23,538 nucleotides of DNA, taken from positions 1 to 23,538 of the forward strand of contig CAVYHX010000047.1 of NCBI GenBank assembly GCA_963768415.1, in the 5' to 3' direction. Source of the DNA: CAVYHX01 sp963768415 (GTDB lineage: Bacteria; Pseudomonadota; Gammaproteobacteria; UBA9214). Under the pieces are notes generated by a model. That model had not been told where the DNA came from. It worked only from the letters and a program-made list of their open reading frames with translations, and made no database searches. Positions 22,718-23,538 of this stretch are shown here, piece after piece; position 1 is the first letter of the stretch, and every line of letters begins with the position of its first letter. The translations under genes were made by a program, and so were the position numbers.

Positions 22718-23538
22718 TCAATTTCAGGCCCTGGAGCAATTTCTCGTGGATGCCGCCGAACGCACCATTGCTCATTACCAGGATATAGTCACCGTTGCGG
22801 GCCTCCGCCAAGACCTCGGCCACGATGGCCTCTACTGATCGCAATACTGCTGCCGGTGCATCCGCAGCGGCCGCGACAGTGTTCAGCGACCAGTCCAGAT
22901 CCGCGGGCTCATGCATCCAGATACGGTCCGCGCCATGCAGGGAGGCGGCCAGCGTGCCGGCGTGGATGCCCATACGCATGGTGTTGGAACGGGGCTCCAG
23001 ACACAACAATATGCGCGCATCCCCGACCCGCCGGCGCAGTCCGGCGAGGGTCGTGGCGATCGCGGTCGGGTGATGGGCGAAATCGTCATAGACGGTTATC
23101 CCGTCAACGACACCGCGCATCTCCATGCGCCGCTTGACGCCCTGGAACTCTGCCAGTGCTGCCACCGCCTGCGCAACGGGCACACCGGCATGACGGGCGG
23201 CGGCAAGCGCCGCCACGGCATTGTGCATATTGTGATCCCCGAGCTGATCCCAGCGCACGGTCCCGGCTTTCATGCCATCGACCAGGACATCAAAGCAACT
23301 GCCATCAGCCGCCTGCCTGTTGACCTGCCAGACAGCAGTACCCGCACCGGTAGTGACACCCTCGACCGGTGTCCAGCAACCTGCTGCCAGGACCTGATCG
23401 AGGTTGGCATCTGCCGCGTTATGAATGATCAGGCCATTACCCGGCACTGTCCTGACCAGGTGATGGAACTGGGTCTGGATCGCTGCCAGGTCGGGGAAAA
23501 TATCGGCGTGATCGAATTCCAGATTGTTCAGCACCAGT
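22707..23538 (-). CDS. mpl: Mpl, UDP-MurNAc:L-Ala-gamma-D-Glu-meso-DAP ligase, C-terminal part
   Basis: Peptidoglycan-recycling Mur ligase that attaches the recovered tripeptide to UDP-MurNAc. Only the central and C-terminal domains are in the window; the 5' end lies beyond 23538. Recognisable pieces are NNLEFDHADIFPDL, HLVRTVPGNGLIIHN, QLGDHNMHNAVAALAAARHA (substrate/ATP domain), FQGVKRRMEMRG, ITVYDDFAHHPTAIATTLAG (the DDFAHHP motif characteristic of Mpl) and LCLEPRSNTMRMG, then YILVMSNGAFGGIHEKLL. No frame break. The last residues, LRKL-stop, come from the 17-bp terminal repeat of the adjacent element, so the native tail may have been replaced or trimmed by its arrival. Downstream on the same strand is the RibK-like gene. 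Confidence 0.93.
   Translation of the reverse strand, partial: LVLNNLEFDHADIFPDLAAIQTQFHHLVRTVPGNGLIIHNAADANLDQVLAAGCWTPVEGVTTGAGTAVWQVNRQAADGSCFDVLVDGMKAGTVRWDQLGDHNMHNAVAALAAARHAGVPVAQAVAALAEFQGVKRRMEMRGVVDGITVYDDFAHHPTAIATTLAGLRRRVGDARILLCLEPRSNTMRMGIHAGTLAASLHGADRIWMHEPADLDWSLNTVAAAADAPAAVLRSVEAIVAEVLAEARNGDYILVMSNGAFGGIHEKLLQGLKLRKL

Overview
The window looks like a GC-rich gammaproteobacterial chromosome segment. The evidence is protein similarity recognised by eye: a GspG-to-GspN type II secretion operon, CysQ, YrfG, Mpl, a LssY-type DedA/PAP2 protein and a rubredoxin-thiD-thiE-hemL block. The species cannot be named. No phage, plasmid, transposase, rRNA or tRNA gene was seen.

Layout. 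(1) 1-5117, + strand: the end of an exopolysaccharide locus, with a Wzz/GNVR chain-length protein (cut by the window edge), a CpsD-like tyrosine autokinase, an ExeA-like AAA ATPase resembling those of XrtA/PEP-CTERM loci, galE and a VanZ-family membrane protein. (2) 5164-8453: cysQ (-), an unnamed secreted protein (-), the HAD nucleotidase yrfG (+) and a YkgJ-type Cys-cluster protein (-). (3) 8578-14097, - strand: gspG-H-I-J-K-L-M-N, which is the pseudopilins plus the inner-membrane platform. gspC, D, E and F are absent here. (4) 14579-18646: a DUF5063-like gene and rubredoxin (-), then thiD-thiE (thiamine) and hemL (tetrapyrrole) (+). (5) 18662-23538: a DedA-PAP2-LssY membrane protein (+), then on the - strand a spermidine-synthase-like protein, a small protein resembling archaeal CTP-dependent riboflavin kinase, and the C-terminal part of mpl.

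Two features dominate the window. First, at least 15 single-base frame breaks cut 11 otherwise full-length, well conserved genes, and every one shifts the frame the same way (one extra base). Reading across them restores normal family lengths, so I annotate these genes as complete and suspect insertion errors in the sequence. Second, several intergenic gaps are packed with palindromic repeats of several families, often nested in one another and commonly ending within a few bases of a stop codon. The most distinctive is an 11-copy family with a GAATTC core and a compensatory base-pair change. Another is a 58-bp module found inside the arms of other palindromes.

The best candidates for something undescribed are this nested repeat community and the riboflavin-kinase-like small gene with a TTG start. 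Both are sequence-level inferences without database support.
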